Shown here: in pieces, positions 29,658 through 44,600 of the stretch | How the letters are laid out: every line of letters starts with the position of its first letter | Position numbering within the stretch: the stretch's first letter is position 1 | Source: Mantamonas sphyraenae | Lineage: Eukaryota > CRuMs > Mantamonadidae | Assembly: GCA_026936335.1 (NCBI GenBank) | Contig: JAPMXV010000007.1 | Coordinates: 310,001-374,000 of the forward strand | Length of the DNA stretch: 64,000 nucleotides | Direction: 5' to 3' | Program-made: the position numbers and the translations under genes | The notes under the pieces: generated by a model | The model's database searches: none | What the model was told of the DNA's origin: nothing | What the model saw: the letters and a program-made list of their open reading frames with translations, nothing else

Positions 29658-32600
29658 ATGTCCAGTCTGCGATTCGAACATTCGCTGCCGGCTCACAAGA
29701 AGTACAGCAAAAGTGTGAGCGGCAAGTCGCGGAACAACAAGGCCACCCTGGCCTCAGTCCGAGGACTGGACGACGAGGAGAACGACGCTTCTGAAGAAGC
29801 CATGCTCGTATGTGGATTCCACCCCGGCGCTCATTTTGCTGTCTGCATGCCACCACACACGAGTTGCTGTGCACCCAGCTGCGTTTGGTCCTGCTTCGCA
29901 GCCTGTGTGTCCCGTGAGGCACGCTCGTGTCACTCGACCGTTTTGCGCGCCCTCAACCCGCCCTTTGCGTACCCCGTCGCGCACGCACTCACACGCCTCC
30001 TCTCGCACCTTCACCTGCAGAAACCGAGTGAATTCATCAAGAGCATTCGGCAGGACACGGGGGACCTGCTGCAGAAGACCGGCCTCAAGCGCAACAAGCC
30101 CGAGATCATCGAGTTCTTGCGATTGGCCGACTTTTCCATCCACACAGAGTGCAATGTCGATGTCGACGACACCATCTTCCAACCCTTCCCCCAGGAGATT
30201 GTGTTTCAGAACTACGAGCCCTTTCAATCTTACGAGCTCGTCCTCTATCTGCGCAACAACGACAAGGCATGTTGGCCCCTCGCCAACGGAAACGCCCTCC
30301 ACCTCGGCCCCGGCTCACACACACGTCCCACACGCACACACAACCGCCCACACCGCACACAGTTTGGCCGCCGCGTGAAAATCACCCCTCCCGACTCGGC
30401 CTACTTTGCCGTGTCTGCCCCCAAGATGAATGTCAAGGCCAACAAGGGCAAGGTTGCGCCGGGCATGGAGGTCTCGGCAACGGTTACTTTCACGCCCGAC
30501 TCCACACGAGATTACCAGTACGACCTCATTGTGGTCACCGAACGCGAAAAGTTCATTGTGCCCATCCGGTGCATTGGTGCACGTGGTGCCCTGGACTTTC
30601 CCGACGCGTTGCACTTTGCCGCGGCACCCGTGAAACACACCACCACGCGCACCGTACTCGTACGCAACGTCGGTGTCAAGCCCGTCAAGTTTGCCCTCAG
30701 CTGCCCCGAGCCGTTTGCCACTGTTTCTGAGGGCTATCTCGACGTCGACGCCTGCACACAGATCGCAGTCGACTTTCATCCGCGGGTGCGTTTTGGCGCG
30801 CGCGCCTCCCGCATTGCCTTCTTCCCCCCTTTCTCCGCGTCCCTGTATCCCACCTGCGCCTGGCGTCGTCCCATGCGCCGTAACTGTGCCTTGCTGACAT
30901 CTGTGTGCTTCTGTGGACATCCGACGTCCCCCCCCCCCCCACAGCAAACGGGTGACTATCAAGCGCCGCTGCTCATCACGTACGACTCGGGCGAGACTGT
31001 CGCCTGCCAGCTCACGGGTGAGGCAGAGGACGTGAACATCCGGCTGGAAAAGAGCACAGTGCGCCTGGAGCCCACGTTCATCTCGCTCAGCAGCCAGGCC
31101 ACGTTTCGCATCTTCAACCGCAGCAACATCACTGCCAAGTTTGCTTGGAAGCGCTATGCGACTGCACACGACGACAATCAGCACCGCATGCGCTCCAACC
31201 TTGAACTGGCCAAGGAGGAGGCCGCCGTAGCCATGGGCGAGCAGTCGGGCCTCTTGTCTAGCGAGGCAGCCGCGTCGTCGTCGTCTTCGCAGAGCAATGG
31301 TAAGTTGCGCTGTGTGTGTGTGTGTGTGTTGCCACGCGTTGCCTTTATCTAACACTTGCACCCTCTGCGTGTGTGGTGACACTGTTGCAGTCGACGCCCA
31401 GTTGTCGTCTACCATGCTGGCACGGCAGTTCAAGCAGCTGGGCAAAGACATCGAGGCTGATCCTCTGCTGTTTCAAGACGAATGCTTCACCATCACGCCT
31501 GAGGAGGGCACGGTGAGGCCCGGCTCGCAGGTGGAGGTGACGGTGTTGTTCAATCCCATCCTTGCGCAGCAATATTCGCGCACCGCGTTTTTGGAAATCA
31601 GCGGACGCGAAAGCAGGCTGCCGCTACAGATCAAGGCACCCGGCCTGGGACCGCACGTTGCGTTCAGCTACGATTTCCTGGACATCGGTGGCGTGTACGT
31701 GGACACCATCCACCAGTACGAGCTGTTCCTGGAGAACCAGGGCCAGATTCCAGCCGACTTTGAGATGGACCCAGTGGTGTCGTCGTTTGGCCAGCGCTTT
31801 GCCATCGAACCCACTCATGGCCACCTGGATGTGGGCCAGAGCCAACGTGTGCAGGTGACATTTGACTCGTCACAGTGCCTGGGCACGTTTGCCGAGCAGT
31901 TTGACTGGCGCGTGGGCGGCTCGCCCGAACCGCTGCACATTACCATCCGCGGCGAAGTGGTCGGCCCCAACTTTAGCTTTGATGTGCACAGCGTCGACTA
32001 TGGCATCATCAGCTACGGGTTCCTGAGCACGGCCACGTTCTATCTGCAGAACACGTCTGAAATCCCGCTTCTGTACGCCCTGCGCATCCCCAGCAACAAG
32101 AGCTTTGGCGAGCAGGAATTTGAGATCACGCCGTCCACTGGCGCAGTGCGTGCGTTTGGCAAACAGCAGATCCAACTCAACTTTACACCCGGCAGCGTGG
32201 CCAAGTACGACACGAAGCTGGTGGTCGACGTGGACAACGTGGGACCCAACCTGCTGTCGATTCCCGTGCGCGCAGAGGCGGTCATCCCCAAGATCCGGCT
32301 GTTGACAACGCACCTGGACTTTGGCGAGTGCTACATCCGCCACACATACACCATGGAGGTGTTGTTTTCCAACGAAAGCGATCTGCCGGCGACGTACGAG
32401 CTGCTCACCCAGGACGAAGACAGCAAGAACCTGGCCTTGTACGACGTGGACGAAGACCATGGCACCATCCCCGCAGGCATGCCACAGATCCCAGCGGAGC
32501 GCATTGTGCTTCTGACCATCACGCCGCAGCGTCTTGGCAGCATCAGCCTGCAGGCGGGATTTAGCATTGTGGGCAGCGACCAGCCTCCGTTTATGATCAG

Positions 32601-35600
32601 CATCAACGCGACGTGCGTGGGTCCGTACGCCACGCTGGAGCCCGAGCGGGTGCGGTTTGGCCAGATGGAAGTGCTGCACAGTCAGGAGCAGACGGTGCAT
32701 GTGCACAACCCGACGCCTATCCCGCTGCCCTTCAAGGCATTTGTCAAGGGCCGTGGCTCTCGTTTTGCTCTGTCTCACGCAGACAGTGTGGTGGCGCCGG
32801 GCGACACGCTAGACCTGACGGTCGAGGCGCACCTGGACGACACCAAAAAGTTTCAGGACGAACTGTGCATTGTGGTCACCGAAGGCCAAACCTACCGCGT
32901 GCCCATCAGTGCCACAGGCACAGGGACAACCATCAGCGCAGACGCAGACATGGAAATGATTGACTTTGGCGACCAGTTTAGCAACCGGTCGACGCGCAGG
33001 ACGTTCCGCCTGGAGAATCAGGGCCGCCGCCCGGCCACGCTGAAGTGGACGATGGAAAAGATCAACGGAGAGCCTGCGAGCGGGTCGCGAGAGCGCCGCA
33101 TGGCTGCTATCCGTGCAGGCAAGCAGCCGAAGCGACTGGAGTCGACGTTTGTCGTGACGCCAGACAAGTTTACCGTGGACGGCCACACAGGCTTTGAACT
33201 GGAAATCGAAGCGGCCAGCGATGCGGCACGCGAGATTGTGGAGGAGTGGGTGTGCACATCCACAGTGGGCAACAAGACGACGGTGGTGTTCCGCTCGACA
33301 CTTCGAGCCAACTTTGTAACGCCGCTGCTGGAGTTTGACCCGCCGCAGCTTGCGTGGGAGTTTCTGAACCGGTCGCACGACACGGAGCGCATTACAGAGT
33401 ACAAGCAGCTGCGTGTGCGCAATGGCAGCGCTCTGCCGCTGGAGTTTGCGATGTCGTGCGCAGCGCCGTTTGAGTGCACGTCGAACCAGCTGATTTTGCC
33501 GTCGGGTGGAGAGACGAGCATCAACGTGGGCTTCGACGTGGAGTGGAAGAAGGACACCGTGTCGCAAGAGGTGAACGAAAACATTGTGGTGAGCTACGCG
33601 GAGCATCCGCAGCGTGACCACATCCCACTGACGGGCAGCATTTGGTTCCCAAACGTGGCGATGGATCGGCAGGAGTTGAGCTTTGGCTCGCTGCTGAACG
33701 ACACAGAAAGCCGTGAGTTTGTGGTGGTGAGCAACCCGGGCAAGCTTGTGTCGCGTTGCGAGTGGACGTTTGTGGAGGGGTCGCTGTCGGTGACGTCGAT
33801 CACGCCGACAACGGCACGCACGCAAGAAGTGTCGGAACCCGAGATGGACATCCACGAGGTGTTTGACATCGTGCCGCGGGTGTTTGAGCTTGCGCCGGGC
33901 GAGTCGCAAAAGATCGAGTTTGTGTTTTACGGGTTTGAGGACACGCGGATCGCTGGAACGGCCATGTGTCTGGTGGACGGTGGACCGGAGTACCGCGTGG
34001 AGTTGCAGGGCGAGGCGTCGTCGGTGCACTACCGGCTGGATCAAAGCGAACTGGACTTTGGCGTGGTCGCGTTTGACCAGGTGGTGGAGAAAGAGATCAA
34101 GCTGATCAACCCAGGCAAGGTGCCGTTTGATTTTGACGTGCAGATGGACAAGGTGTCGCGAGCTGATGTGGTGGAGGTGCAGCCGATGTCGGGTCAGATT
34201 GGCGCGGAATCGATGCGCACGCTGCGCGTGCGCTTCCTTGCGTCGGGCCCCGAGCAAATCGAGGAGCAGTTTATGATCAAAGTGGCGCACTTTGAGCCGG
34301 ACATTGTGACCGTGCGTGGTTGTGGTGCCTTCCCGAGGCTGTCTGCGTCTTTGCCGCGGCTGGAAACGGATGACATGGAGGGGTTGTTGGAACGTGCGCG
34401 CCAGGTGCTGCAGGAAGGTGGAAATTGGCACCCGATGACGGTGGAGTACCGCCCGCCTGCGACGGCGATGCCCATGACGGCGCGCCCTGGGACACGTGCG
34501 GCCACGGCCATGGCCAGCAGCAGCAAGCAGGTGCTGAGCATCGACACGTCCGCAGGTGTGGGTGTGGATGTGAAAGGCAAGGGCAAGGTGGAGGCTGAAA
34601 GAGCGCCAGAGGAAGAGGATGACGAGGAGGAAGACGACGGCGACGTGGAGCTCGATGTGCCCGTGATGGGCATGCGTTTGGGAGAAGCAGAGTTGCTTGC
34701 CGAGGCGGAGCGTTTGACGGTGTTGGATCAAATCGATGCCCACGCGGAACGGCTGGCTGAGGTGCGAGCGAGCAGGGGACTGGTAAACACGGCCGGGTCA
34801 AGCAGCACGCGCGGACGACCGAGCACTTCTGGGCGTGGGAAATCGCACCTGAGTAGCGTGGCGCGTGATCTGCCGCACGCGCGTGTGGTGTTGGCCAACT
34901 ACGTGCTGGACTTTGGCTTTGTGGTGAAGGGAACTTCAAAGAGCAAGAAGTTCACGTTGCGCAACACCGGCTTTGGGCCAATCTCGTTTGACGTGGACAA
35001 GCGCAGGCTGCAGGGAATGGGCGTTGACGTGAAACCCGACCGTATGCTGCGCATGGTGAGCGGCCCGCAAGGAGAAGACGTGGAGTTTACGGCGGTGCTG
35101 CAGTCAAAGAGCAGCGCGGTGCAGGTGGGCGACTGGACGGGCGAATTCCCGATCCGAGTGAAGAACGGGCCGACGGTGATGGTGCACATGAAGGCACAAG
35201 TGGAGGTACCGGACGTGTACTTCAACCGTGAGCGCCTGGACTTTGGCAGCGTGGCTGTGGGCCAGTGCAAGGTGATTACGGTAAAGATTTGCAACCCGCA
35301 GAACGTGCCGTGCGAGTGGTCAGCCATGAGTTTGCGTGGCCAGAAGGACGAAGAGGGCAACTCGATCGGGTTTGGTGCGTTTAGCGTATCGCCTGCGCAG
35401 GGTACCTTGGCGCCTGGGGAAGAGCGTCTGGTGGAAGTGAAGTTTACGCCGGAGGAAGCACGCGAGCACGGGGTGAAGATTGGTGTACGTGTGACGCTGA
35501 ACCAGCGTCAGCGCGTGCTTGTGTGCCGCGGAGAAGGACAGGCGACGCGTGTTCGTCTGTCGAGCAACAAGGTGACGTTTGAGCCGTTGCTGCCGTACAC

Positions 35601-38600
35601 GACGCAAGAGAGCAAGAGTGTGGTGCTGTACAACCCGTGCGAATACCCGATCGAGGTGTACTCGCTGGACTTTGACACGCAGTACCTGCACGAGCAAGAA
35701 ATGGTGCGTGCGATGCCCGAGTTTCACACGGACGAGGAGGACGCCAAAAAGAAGGAGCTGCATATGCCTCCCCGTGGGCCGGGCGAGGGGCTGCCCGCGC
35801 CGATTGTAGCCAACTACCAGGCCATCAAGGAAGCGGAGCGAGCGGCAATGGAGGAAGAGCAGCGTGCGCTTGCAGAGGCGCGTGCGAAACAAGTTGCCGA
35901 GGAAGAAGCAGCAGCGGCGGCAGCGGCAGCGGAAGCAGGCGAGGATGTAGAGGCAGCTGCGGGAGCAAACACAACATCTGAGGGCGAAGATGGCAAGGGA
36001 CGTCCTGGTACGTCGTCGTCGAGGCACTCGCACAGCGGACGCAAGCGATCTGGACGGGGATCGTCGCGCGGGCGCAGCAAGGACAAGCAGCGCAAGGAAA
36101 AAGGCGGCGAAGCAGAGACGTTGCAGGTAGACACTGCAGCAGCGGCGGAGGAAGTGAATGTGCTGACGATTGACTCATCGCTCGCAGCGACGCCGAGGAG
36201 TAGCGCGAGCGCAGAAGAGGCGGAGGCGTCGTCGATGGCAATGGCCAGCCCTAGGTCTGTGAACGGAGTGGGCGAAGTGGAAGCAGCTGTGGCTGAGGCC
36301 GGAAGCGGACCGCAGAGTGGCCCAGCGCAGCCTGAACACGCGGTCAACGTGATTGTGTACGGACCGCCGCAGAGCGGAGTGACAAGCCAGGCGATGGCGC
36401 TGGGCAAGTACTACCAAACGCCTGTTGTCAGCGTGGATGCCGTGCTGGAGGAAAGCATGAAACAAGAAACCGGGCTTGGCATGGTGCTTCGCCACACGCT
36501 GGAGGAGATTGAGCGCAAACGGGCGGCCGGAGAGCTGGGCACTGACGGCGAAGCGGCACAGGGTGACGAAAGCAGCGTGTCAGCAAGCGGGCCTGGGTCG
36601 GGGAGCAAGACTGTGGCCGGACGACGTGCAGGAGGGTCGACGACACGGCGTGGGTCGCGTTCGGGCAGGCCGAACAAGGGCCGTGCGGGAGCAGGCGGAA
36701 GCAAGGCGGCTGGCGGACGCGGAAGCGGACGCAGTGGCCTGGGCGAGAGCGGAGAGAGCGAAGAGCAAAACGAAGCCAAGGAGGAAACAGCGGACGATCC
36801 GCGATACGCGCCGATGGGTTTGCTGGTGGCCATCCTGAAGCAGTTTCTGCGCGGCGAGGCGTTCCAGCGCGGCGTGGTTCTGGATGGACTTGCCAGCAGG
36901 TTTACAGCGGACGAGCACATGACGGCACGGGTGTTGGAGAGGCTGGCAAAGGGAGAAGAGGCTTCTTGGTACGTGGTGGTGCTGGACGTGTCGCCGCGCA
37001 AGGTGCTGGAGCGAGACCTTGCGGAGCGGGAAGCAGCAGCGCTTGCGGAGAAACAGGCAGCGCTGGATGCACGGGAGAAGGAGATTGCGTATGTGCAGGA
37101 GGTGACGGAGGATGAGTACGAGGCGATGAGCGAGGAGGAACAAGCGGAGTACGACAAACGGCTGCGCAAGTATGTGGATGAGAAGCGTGCACTGGAGAAA
37201 GAACGGCGCGAGGCAAAAGCAGAGCGTGAAAGGCTGGCGGAAGAAGAGCGCAAACGCGCAGAAGTGGCAGCAGCGGAAGAGGAGCGAGCAGCACAGCTGG
37301 CGGCGGAGGCCGAGGCGCACAAGCGCACAGGGCGTCGTGGAACGCGTGGAGCACGCACGGCACGACGTGGTGGTAAGGAGAGCAGCGGAAAAGAGATGGG
37401 TGTGCCTGCAACTGGCGGGGAGAGGGAGTTGTCGCCGCGGGAAGGCGGTAAACAAGGGCGTGCGAGCAGCTCGATGAGCGGCAAGAGCGTCGAGACGGCG
37501 GAGTCTGTGGGTGGCGGCGAGGAACACGGGGACCAGGAGGCGGAGACGGCCATGTCGCTGGACAACGAACAGTTTGACGCGGAGCTTGTGGTGCGCATGA
37601 AGGCTTTCCAGAGCGTGTTTGGCAAGGTGGCGAGTGCATTGCAGCTTGTGTTGGATGACGAGACAAGCGACCTGGCACAGCTGATGGCCGCCCACAAGGC
37701 GGAGGAGGAGGCAGCAGCGGCGGCAGCAGCTGAGGAGGAGATGAAGCATGGGAACCGAAGCGGGCGACGCACGAGCTCGCGAGGGAACAGTCGGGCGGCG
37801 GCGGCAGCAGCAGCCGCAGACGAAGAAGGGGAAGGCGAAGAAGCACAGGAAGCGGTTGACGAGGAGGAGAAGGAAGCTGTGGTGAAGTCTGTGGTTGTGC
37901 CCGGAAACTTGGACCAAGAACAGGCGATGGGTGTGATGCAGGTGTTGCTTCCGCTGGTGCCACCCATGGGCGACGAGGACGAAGGCAAGTTGCATATCCC
38001 GGGACCCGTAACGTATGATCTGTACAAGTACCCTCTGAAGACGAAGCCGCGAGTGCCAGTGACAAACTTTCGCATTGCGACCGTGCACCACCTGACTGAA
38101 GAGGAGATCCGCGCCAAGGCACAGGAGATGGCGGATGCCGCCGCCGCCGCCGCCGCAGCAGCAGAGGAGGAAGCACGCCGAGGACGTCGCGGGAAGCGCA
38201 GCAAGGAGAAGGAGACACACAAGGAGGTACCGAAGGAAGAAGGCGCCACGGGAGAAAGCGGCGTGGAAGAGGAGGACCCGCTGCTGGAGTGGATGGACAA
38301 GGTGCAAGTGTTTCACACCGACGAGACGCAGACGCGATGGGTGTTGCAGCCGTTTGAGAACGTGGAGCTGCTGGTGAGCTTTGAAGCGAGCCAGGTGGGC
38401 GACTACGTATCGCAGCTGGGCTTCCAGGCTGTGGGCGGACAAAAGATCCATACAGTGACGGTACAAGGCGTGTGCGCGTTGCCTCAGGTGAGCGACAACG
38501 TGCGCAACGTGTACATGAACCGACGCGCAGGGAAGCGCATGCGTGTGCCGACCAATGGTGTGTTGCAGAACGCCACGGAGCGGCTGCTGGAGGCGGAGAA

Positions 38601-41600
38601 GATCAAACGTGGGCCGTCGAGGCTGAGTGTTGCAACAAGCAGCTCGCATCGCATGGCACGCAGCATGTCGCGTGGCACGCAGCGGTCAGGAGCAGGCACG
38701 CCCGGGCCAAAGAAGGTGCAACTTGGCGCACTGGACCCGGCGCTGCTTGTGCGTGGTCTCGTAGCGAAACACTACGACCCAGCGAGCGATGTGTTTGAAT
38801 TTGGCCCGCTGCTGACGACCAAGGAGCCACTGCGGAACGAAATGGGCCAGAGTCGCAACCCGGAGCACTTTGAAGAGCTGCGCATCACGAACAACGGTCT
38901 GTTTGCAACGGACGTTCAGTTTGTGTTTGCCAACGACGAGCTGGGCGAAGTGTTTACAGTGGAGCCGAAGCAGATTCACCTGGAGGTGGACGAGACGCGC
39001 ACGGTGGTTGTTTGGGCATACCCGCGAAAGGACGGGGAGTTCAAGGATGCGCTTGTGTGCGTTGTGAAGAACAGTCCAAAGGTGGTTCAGTTTCCCATGC
39101 GCTGCGTGGGCAGCACGCCGTGTGTGGAGCTGGAAGGAGCGGAACTTGACTTTGACAAGATGAAGCTCGGCAGCGAGGACACAAAGACGGTGCTCGTGCA
39201 CAACCGCACGCCGTTGCCTGTGGTGTTCCGCGTGCAGGAGAACTCATTGCCTGCAGAGGCGTTTATGGTGTCGCCGATGCAAGGGTACATTGCTGCCAAT
39301 GGTTCGCAGGCAGTGGAAGTTCGCTTTTGCTCGGAGGAGGAGCGCAAGTTTAGCGGGAGCTTCGAGGTTGCTGTGAGCGACCCGTACGGAGTTTCTTCTG
39401 GGCTGGATGTGATCGAAGAGGTCATGGAGAGTGCAGACGAGTCAGAAGGGGCTAAGGAGGGCGAAGGCGACAAGGGAGATGTGCAGGCGCAGGTCCGTCC
39501 TGCAACGCCGGCTTGGACACCGAACCAGGTGGAGACGGTAAAGGTGGAGGCAGAGGCGTTTGAGATTGCACTGGACTTTGCGTTCCCGAAGGAGGAGAAG
39601 ATTCTGGATCTGGGCGTGTTTCGCGAAGTGCTGCACGAACAGTTTACGATCAAGAACAACGGCAAGTACGACGCACACTTTGCGCTGGAGGTGAACGAAG
39701 CGCTGGGGGCGGTGATGGAGGTGACGCCTTCGGAAGGAGTGCTGAAGGCAAACGACAAGCAGCCGCTGACGGTTGCGGTGCACGTGAACACAGGCTGCGA
39801 GATGAGCTACGACGGGATGGGTCTGACATGCCGCGTACTGGAGGCCGAGAGCGGAGAGGCACAGAAGGAGGTGGGCATCCATGTGCGTCTGCAGAGCGTG
39901 TACTCGAAGCCGAGCGTGACGCCTGCGCGTGGCATCAACTTTGGGCCGTTGAACTTTGAAAACACAAAGCGACGCGTGGTGGAAATCAGCAACCACGGCG
40001 AATTTGATTTCCGCGTGAACTTTGTGCGCATGACACGGGAGGTAGAGGAGCGGGAGGACGAGCGTGTGCGTGCAGTGCAACGAGAGAAGCGCGGTCTGCA
40101 GGCGGAACTGGAGGCACGCGCAATTGAAGAGGCTGTGGCCAACACGGGTAGCGAGGAGGGCGAGGCGGAGGCAGGCAAGGAGCCAGCGAAGGAGACGGGG
40201 AAAGAGGGTGGCAAACAGGAAAAGGAGGGACGTCCAAAGTCGAGCAAGGGGGACAAGAGCGAGAAGGGCCGCAAGGGCAACCGTACGTCGCGGCGCCTCA
40301 GCAGCCGGGAGGGAAAGAAGCGAGGCAGTGGATCAGGCAGCAGCAACGCGGGGGCGAGCAGCAGCAGCAGCAGTAGCAGCAGCAGCAGCGGTGTGGGTGG
40401 TGGTGTTGTTGGCTCGAGCAGTGACACACACGGCAACTCGGCGGGCGCGGTGGGACTTGGCGAGGCCTTGAAGACGGGCAACTTTACGATCCGTCCGGGG
40501 GCTTTGATGGTGCCACGCGGCGAGAGCGTGCAGGTGGAGATCGAGTTCCATGCGGGCGAGGCACGTGTGTACACGGAGGTAGTGGGCATCGACGTGGTGG
40601 ACCGAGATCCGCGGGAGCGCATGATGGCGTTTGAGCTTGTGGGCGAGTCTTGCGTGCCTGGAATCAACACACAGGACATGGCAGACATCTTTGAGGAGCA
40701 GACAGTGACACAGCACCTGGACGTGTTCCACACGAAGAGCTCGACGTACGCGGAGGCAGACCGGATCTTTATGTTTTCGCCCGTTGTGAGCGGATACGAA
40801 GCACGCGAGCGGGTGAAGATCATGAACCCGTACAAGGTGGCGTGTGACGTGGACCTGCGCATTGTAAGCCGTGGGGGCGTGGGAGGGAGCAAGAGCGGGA
40901 ACGATGCGGCCGCGTTTGACGTGCAGCCTGCACGTCTGCACATCCCGATGCACGAGCACAGGTATGCTACGGTGTATTTCAAGCCGGACGAGCTGCACCA
41001 GTATGCAGCGGTGTTTGAAGCGACTGTGGAAGGGGGCGTGGACGAGAGCAGCGCCAGGCTGAGTTTTGACGTGCGAGGCGAAGGTACGCTGCCACACGTG
41101 AACCTGGAGCTTCCCAACGGAAAAATGGCGAATGCGTTGCAGTTTTCGCGGCTGCTGCTTGGACGTGAGCAAGTGCTGCGGTTCAATGCGCGCAACGACG
41201 GAATCATCCCGGCCAAGATCAAGTGCGAAATGGCAAACGACCCCGGGTTTACGTTTATGCAGCGCGGTAGCAGCCTGACGGTAGGCGCAGGACAGTCGCG
41301 TCAGCTGGAGGTGCGTTTCCACCCGCAAGAAAGCAAGAAGTACGCGGTGCCGCTGAAGATTGTGGTGGACAAGAACGAGTACGCGGACACGGTGGTGCTG
41401 CTGCAGGGCGAAGGGTACCAGGAAGATGTGACGTTTGACGAGCTGCCGGACGGTGTTGTGAATGACGAGCTGCGCTTTGGCGACGTGGCGATTCACGAGT
41501 CTGTGCAACGCGGGTTTGTGCTGCGCAACAACAGCGAGCGCTGGTTCAGGTACGAGTGGCCGGAGCACGCACACTTTGGATTCACGCCGCGGTGTGGCCA

Positions 41601-44600
41601 TTTGGCACCGTACGGTAGCAAGGCACTGGTGGCAACGTTTGAGGCCAGCGAGCCGGTGCAATACGACAAGGTTGCGCTGGGCCTGCAGGTGTGCGAAATT
41701 GCACACGTGGAGGGAGAGGACGGAGAGGCGTGGGACAGCGAGATGCAAGTCGTACGCTGGGTGGACGAGGCACAGTGGAAGGTGGAGCAGGAGGCCAAGG
41801 CACGGCGTGCGGAAGAGGAGAAGCGCCGGGCTGAGGAAGAGAAGCGCCGCTCGGAGGGCAAGCGTGGCAAACGAGGCACAAAGAGGCAGTCGTCGAAGCA
41901 GCGTATGGTTGCAGAGGAGATGGAGGTAGCAGTGCCGCGGAAGCAGGGCGAGGCGTCGGCAGGCGAGTCGTCAGGCAGCAGCAGCAGCAGCAACGGCGGC
42001 GGCAGTGGCAAGCCTCGCAAGGTTGTGGAAGCGAAGGAGGAGCCAATGCATGAGGTGGTGAAAGAGAGCGAGCGGGAGCTTGTGATGACGGTGAGCGGGG
42101 TGGCGGACGAGGGTCGATACGAGTGCGACACGGAGAACATTGTGTTCCGAGACACGATGATGTTCCAGACGCGTGCGTTTGAGTTTCCTGTGCGCAACCC
42201 AAGCAAGACCGGGATGCAGTTCCGATGGTATGTGCTGGACGAGCTGAACGACGTGGTGGACGAGCACGCGCCCTTCCAAGTGCAGCCCGAGTCTGGGGTG
42301 ATTGCAAGCGGGGCGGTGCAGAACTTCAAGGTGCGATTTGCACCGCGGGACGTGGATCAATACGGCAGGCGACTGGCGTGTGACATCACCAACCTGGGCG
42401 ATGAGTGCGAGCCGCTTGTGATTGGAGTGCTGGGCGAAAGTGTACGCCCGCTGTGCCACTTTGAGCTTGCGGCAAGTGACTACCTGAGCGGAGAGCGTCG
42501 CAACCCGGAGCGACGTGGACCGGGTGGGAAGCTGGGACCGCTGGATAGCAACACCCAGGTGATTGAGATGGAGTCGTGCGGCATCAAGGTGAAGAACACG
42601 AGGCGCTTCCACGTGTTGAACCCGACGAATGTGTCGTACGAATTTGAATGGGAGAGCCACGACGTGATGGGCAAGGGCAAGCGCAGCGCATTCCGATGCG
42701 TGACGCGCAAGGGCCTCGTGCACAGCGGGAAAAAGTTTGAGATGGTGTTTGAGTACACACCGGAGAGCCTGGACCTGGTGGAGTCGTTCTGGACCTTCCA
42801 CATCCCGAGTGAAGGGTGCAGCGTGCCTGTGCTGCTTGTTGGCCAGGCGCGTGAGCCGAATGTGTACCTGGAGCAGAGTGCGATCCAGTTCAACGAAATG
42901 CTGGTGGGCCGCAAGGCACAGCAGGAAGTTGCGCTTGTGAACGACGAGGTAGTGCCGTTTTCGTTCAGTGTGGACAAGCGGTCGCTGCAGGGAGTGGGCG
43001 ACGCGCTGAGTGTGTCGCCTCTGAACGGAGTGGTGGGCCCGCACTCGCAAACGCCACTGAAAGTCCGGTTCAGGCCGGGCATGGAGAAGGAGTTTAACAT
43101 CAACGCGGTTGTGAACGTGCTGCGCAAGCCGAGCAAGGTGGTGTTGAATGTGAAGGGCGAAGGGTACCGCATCCACGAGGAGGTGGTTGTGGTGAGCGAG
43201 GAGGAGGAGCAGGGCATGGTGGAAGCAGCGAGCAGCAGCAAGGCAAAGGGCAAAGGCAAGGCAGCACATGGTGGAAGGCAGGTGCTTGTGCCGAGCAAGA
43301 GCGCGGGCCAGGCAAACGTGGTGGACTTTGGTCATGTGCATGTGAACGCGAAGCAGGTGAAGCGGATGGTGCTGCTGAACACGGGCAAGTTCAACTTTGA
43401 CTTTACGTTTACCGGTGGCGAGCACCGGTCGGTGTCGGTGTCGCCTGCTCTGGGCACGGTGCCGAAGGGCGAGCGAGTGACGGTGGAGTTGACTTTCCAT
43501 CCGCGAACACCGATGCAGCTGCGCAACGTGGAGCTTGTACTGAAGATCACCAACGGCCCGCGGTACACCATTGCGGTGCAGGGGGTGGGCAAGCGGCCGG
43601 CGCTGACGTTCTCGTGGACAGAGGCAGACTTTGGGCCGCAATTTGTGTTTCGTCAGGGGATGGAGCCGTACCAGAAGAGCTTGCTCGTGCGCAACGACGA
43701 CCAGGAGGAGATTAGCTTTGACGTGCCGTTTGTGCAGAACGAGTGGCTGGAGGTGCAGGCGTCGCCGACGATCCTGCAGCCGGAGCAAGAGGTGGAGATC
43801 CCGGTGCTGTTTACGCCGCGGGGAGTGAGCAAGTACGCAGAGGTGATTGACTTTCACGTGAACTCACTTGTGAAAATGCAGGTGACTGTGGCGGGGGAGG
43901 GTGTGGAACCGCACGTGGAGATGAGCAACAGCCAAGTTCGGAGCGTGTCGTTTGGGGCACTGCGTGTGGGAGAACGGCTGCAACGCACGGCGAAAATGGT
44001 GAACCGATCAAAGATTGGCGTGCGCGTGAAGATGACGACACTGGAGCGACTTGCGCGGTACGGGGTCACGGTGAAGCCGGCGGAGGTGTCGCTGAAGCCG
44101 AAGGAGTCGTGCAACCTGCAGCTCACGTTTGCGCCGGGAGAGCGTCTGATTCCGTTCCAGGAGGCGTTGGAGATGGAGATTATGGGCACTGGGATGCGAC
44201 AGGAACTGTTGGAGCTGCAGGGAGCGTGCAACGGAGTCGAGGTGAAGCTGGAAAACGAACGTGTGGCGTTTGGGGCGGTGAGCAAGGGATCGTTTGCGAA
44301 GCGCAAGCTGCAACTGCAGAACATGGGAGACATCGGAGTGCGGTTCAAGGTTCGCGGTATGCGTGCGCCGTTCAGCGTGACGCCCAGGGAAGGGTTTGTG
44401 CACGCGGGAGTGGACATGTCGCTGGAGCTTGGGTTCGCACCGCAGGAGCTGGATGGAGACATCGAGCTTGACGGGGTGGAGTGCGTGATTGACGACGAAA
44501 GCGGGGTGGAGCGTGTACTTCCGCTGTCGCTGAGCGGCATGTGTGTTGCGCAGGAGGCCGAAGTGGAACCTGTGGAGTTTACGGTGCCTGTGCGAGAGTC

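Noticed and set aside
32809-34743. 644-codon minus-strand ORF inside HYDIN
   Set aside because: His/Arg/Leu-rich shadow of HYDIN on the other strand; no domain.
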